Part shown: in pieces, positions 63,672-64,000 of the stretch
Position numbering within the stretch: position 1 is the first letter of the stretch
How the letters are laid out: the number at the start of each line of letters is the position of its first letter
NCBI GenBank assembly: GCA_963709355.1
Contig: CAVPVY010000005.1
Span: forward strand, 1,178,001 to 1,242,000
Source of the DNA: PLOWO2-12-38-17 sp963709355
GTDB lineage: Bacteria; Planctomycetota; Brocadiia; Brocadiales; Brocadiaceae
Direction: 5' to 3'
Length of the DNA: 64,000 bases
Position numbers and translations under genes: made by a program
The notes under the pieces: model-generated
Databases searched by the model: none
Seen by the model: only the letters and a program-made list of their open reading frames with translations
What the model was told of the DNA's origin: nothing

Positions 63672-64000
63672 ATGCTTACTCAAACTGATCTATTAACCAA
63701 AAAAGGTGCATATATCCAGCAAATGTTCGGCTCGATTGCCTGGGTATATGACCTTTTAAACACCATTTTGAGTTTCAACTTTGACAAGAGTTGGCGCAGG
63801 TTTGCAGTCAAAGTTAGCAATGTTACACCCGATGCAAAAGTACTTGATGTTTGCACAGGCACAGGCAACCTGGCAATTGAATACTCCAAGATGTTAAACA
63901 TGTCTGGAAAGGTTATTGGAAGCGACTTTTGTCACGAGATGGTAAAACTGGCAGATAAGAAGCTCAGGAAAAAAAACCTTTTTGACAAAATTGACCTTCT
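63672..64000 (+). CDS. ubiE: UbiE/MenG demethylmenaquinone methyltransferase, 3' end outside the window
   Basis: The first 109 residues from ATG 63672 are seen: GAYIQQMFGSIAWVYDLLNTILSFNFDKSWRRF, then the SAM motif VLDVCTGTGNLAIEY and GSDFCHEMVKLADKKL. This is the UbiE/MenG pattern, last methylation in menaquinone synthesis. The window ends inside the gene. Confidence 0.85.
   Translation, partial: MLTQTDLLTKKGAYIQQMFGSIAWVYDLLNTILSFNFDKSWRRFAVKVSNVTPDAKVLDVCTGTGNLAIEYSKMLNMSGKVIGSDFCHEMVKLADKKLRKKNLFDKIDL

Noticed and set aside
1..64000. CRISPR arrays or rRNA genes
   Set aside because: No regularly spaced short repeats and no rRNA signature segments were seen anywhere in the window.

Overview
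The window most likely comes from an anaerobic ammonium-oxidising (anammox) planctomycete of the order Brocadiales; the genus cannot be fixed from sequence alone. Two things point there. One is an octaheme cytochrome c of the hydroxylamine-oxidoreductase-like family (45.7-47.0 kb). The other is a compact lipid operon (23.6-30.0 kb) holding an acyl carrier protein, a FabZ dehydratase, two ketosynthases, a CrtI-like flavoprotein and a B12-type radical SAM enzyme. That gene set matches the clusters proposed for ladderane lipid synthesis. The DNA is AT-rich, genes are short-spaced and on both strands, and several old genes have decayed.

Layout. 0-6 kb: the end of a large PKD-repeat surface protein, a frameshifted ACT-domain gene, a phosphoesterase and grpE-dnaK with a strong terminator. 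6.2-12.9 kb: cobalamin and cobalt genes (cbiB, cbiQ, cbiO with a His-rich tail, cobyrinate diamide synthase) around a YkgJ-like protein, a Cys-rich exported protein and an outer-membrane barrel. 13-14.1 kb: fabG and a small isomerase-fold protein. 14.26-14.98 kb: a solitary integron-type cassette with a decayed membrane-protein gene. 15.2-17.4 kb: hemA with a CcsA/HemX-like protein. 17.6-21.3 kb: a sulfur-handling operon (DUF1858, Nfu, unknown, ThiF/MoeB-like E1, cysteine desulfurase, 54-residue Cys peptide). 21.3-22.6 kb: queC-queE. 23.6-30.0 kb: the ladderane-type operon, followed by a tiny membrane peptide and lpd.

31.746-40.310 kb is an 8.56-kb integrative element inserted at the 3' end of lpd, bounded by a perfect 19-bp direct repeat. 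It carries a tyrosine integrase, an AlpA/Xis-like protein, a Dam methylase, a terminase-small-subunit-like gene with an amber codon, a fused primase-helicase and several unknowns. It has no capsid, tail, large-terminase or relaxase gene, so it looks like a phage-satellite or similar integrative element.

40.4-64 kb returns to chromosomal genes: glycogen phosphorylase and a HAD phosphatase; cbiM plus a PDGLE-type partner; an RNA methyltransferase; a TPR pseudogene; the octaheme cytochrome; tRNA-Leu(CAG); an RNase H-like pseudogene; smpB; a receiver domain lacking its phospho-acceptor; a PBP4-type D,D-carboxypeptidase; a PmtA-like methyltransferase; UDP-glucose dehydrogenase; a decayed IS481-type insertion sequence; ftsH; a PflX-like radical SAM protein; a BaiN-like flavoprotein; dusB; and ubiD followed by ubiE/menG, cut by the window end.

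Together the lipid operon and fabG supply the parts of a polyene-building type II synthase plus radical chemistry. The cobalamin/cobalt genes could supply the B12 that the radical SAM enzyme is expected to need, though that link is inferred.
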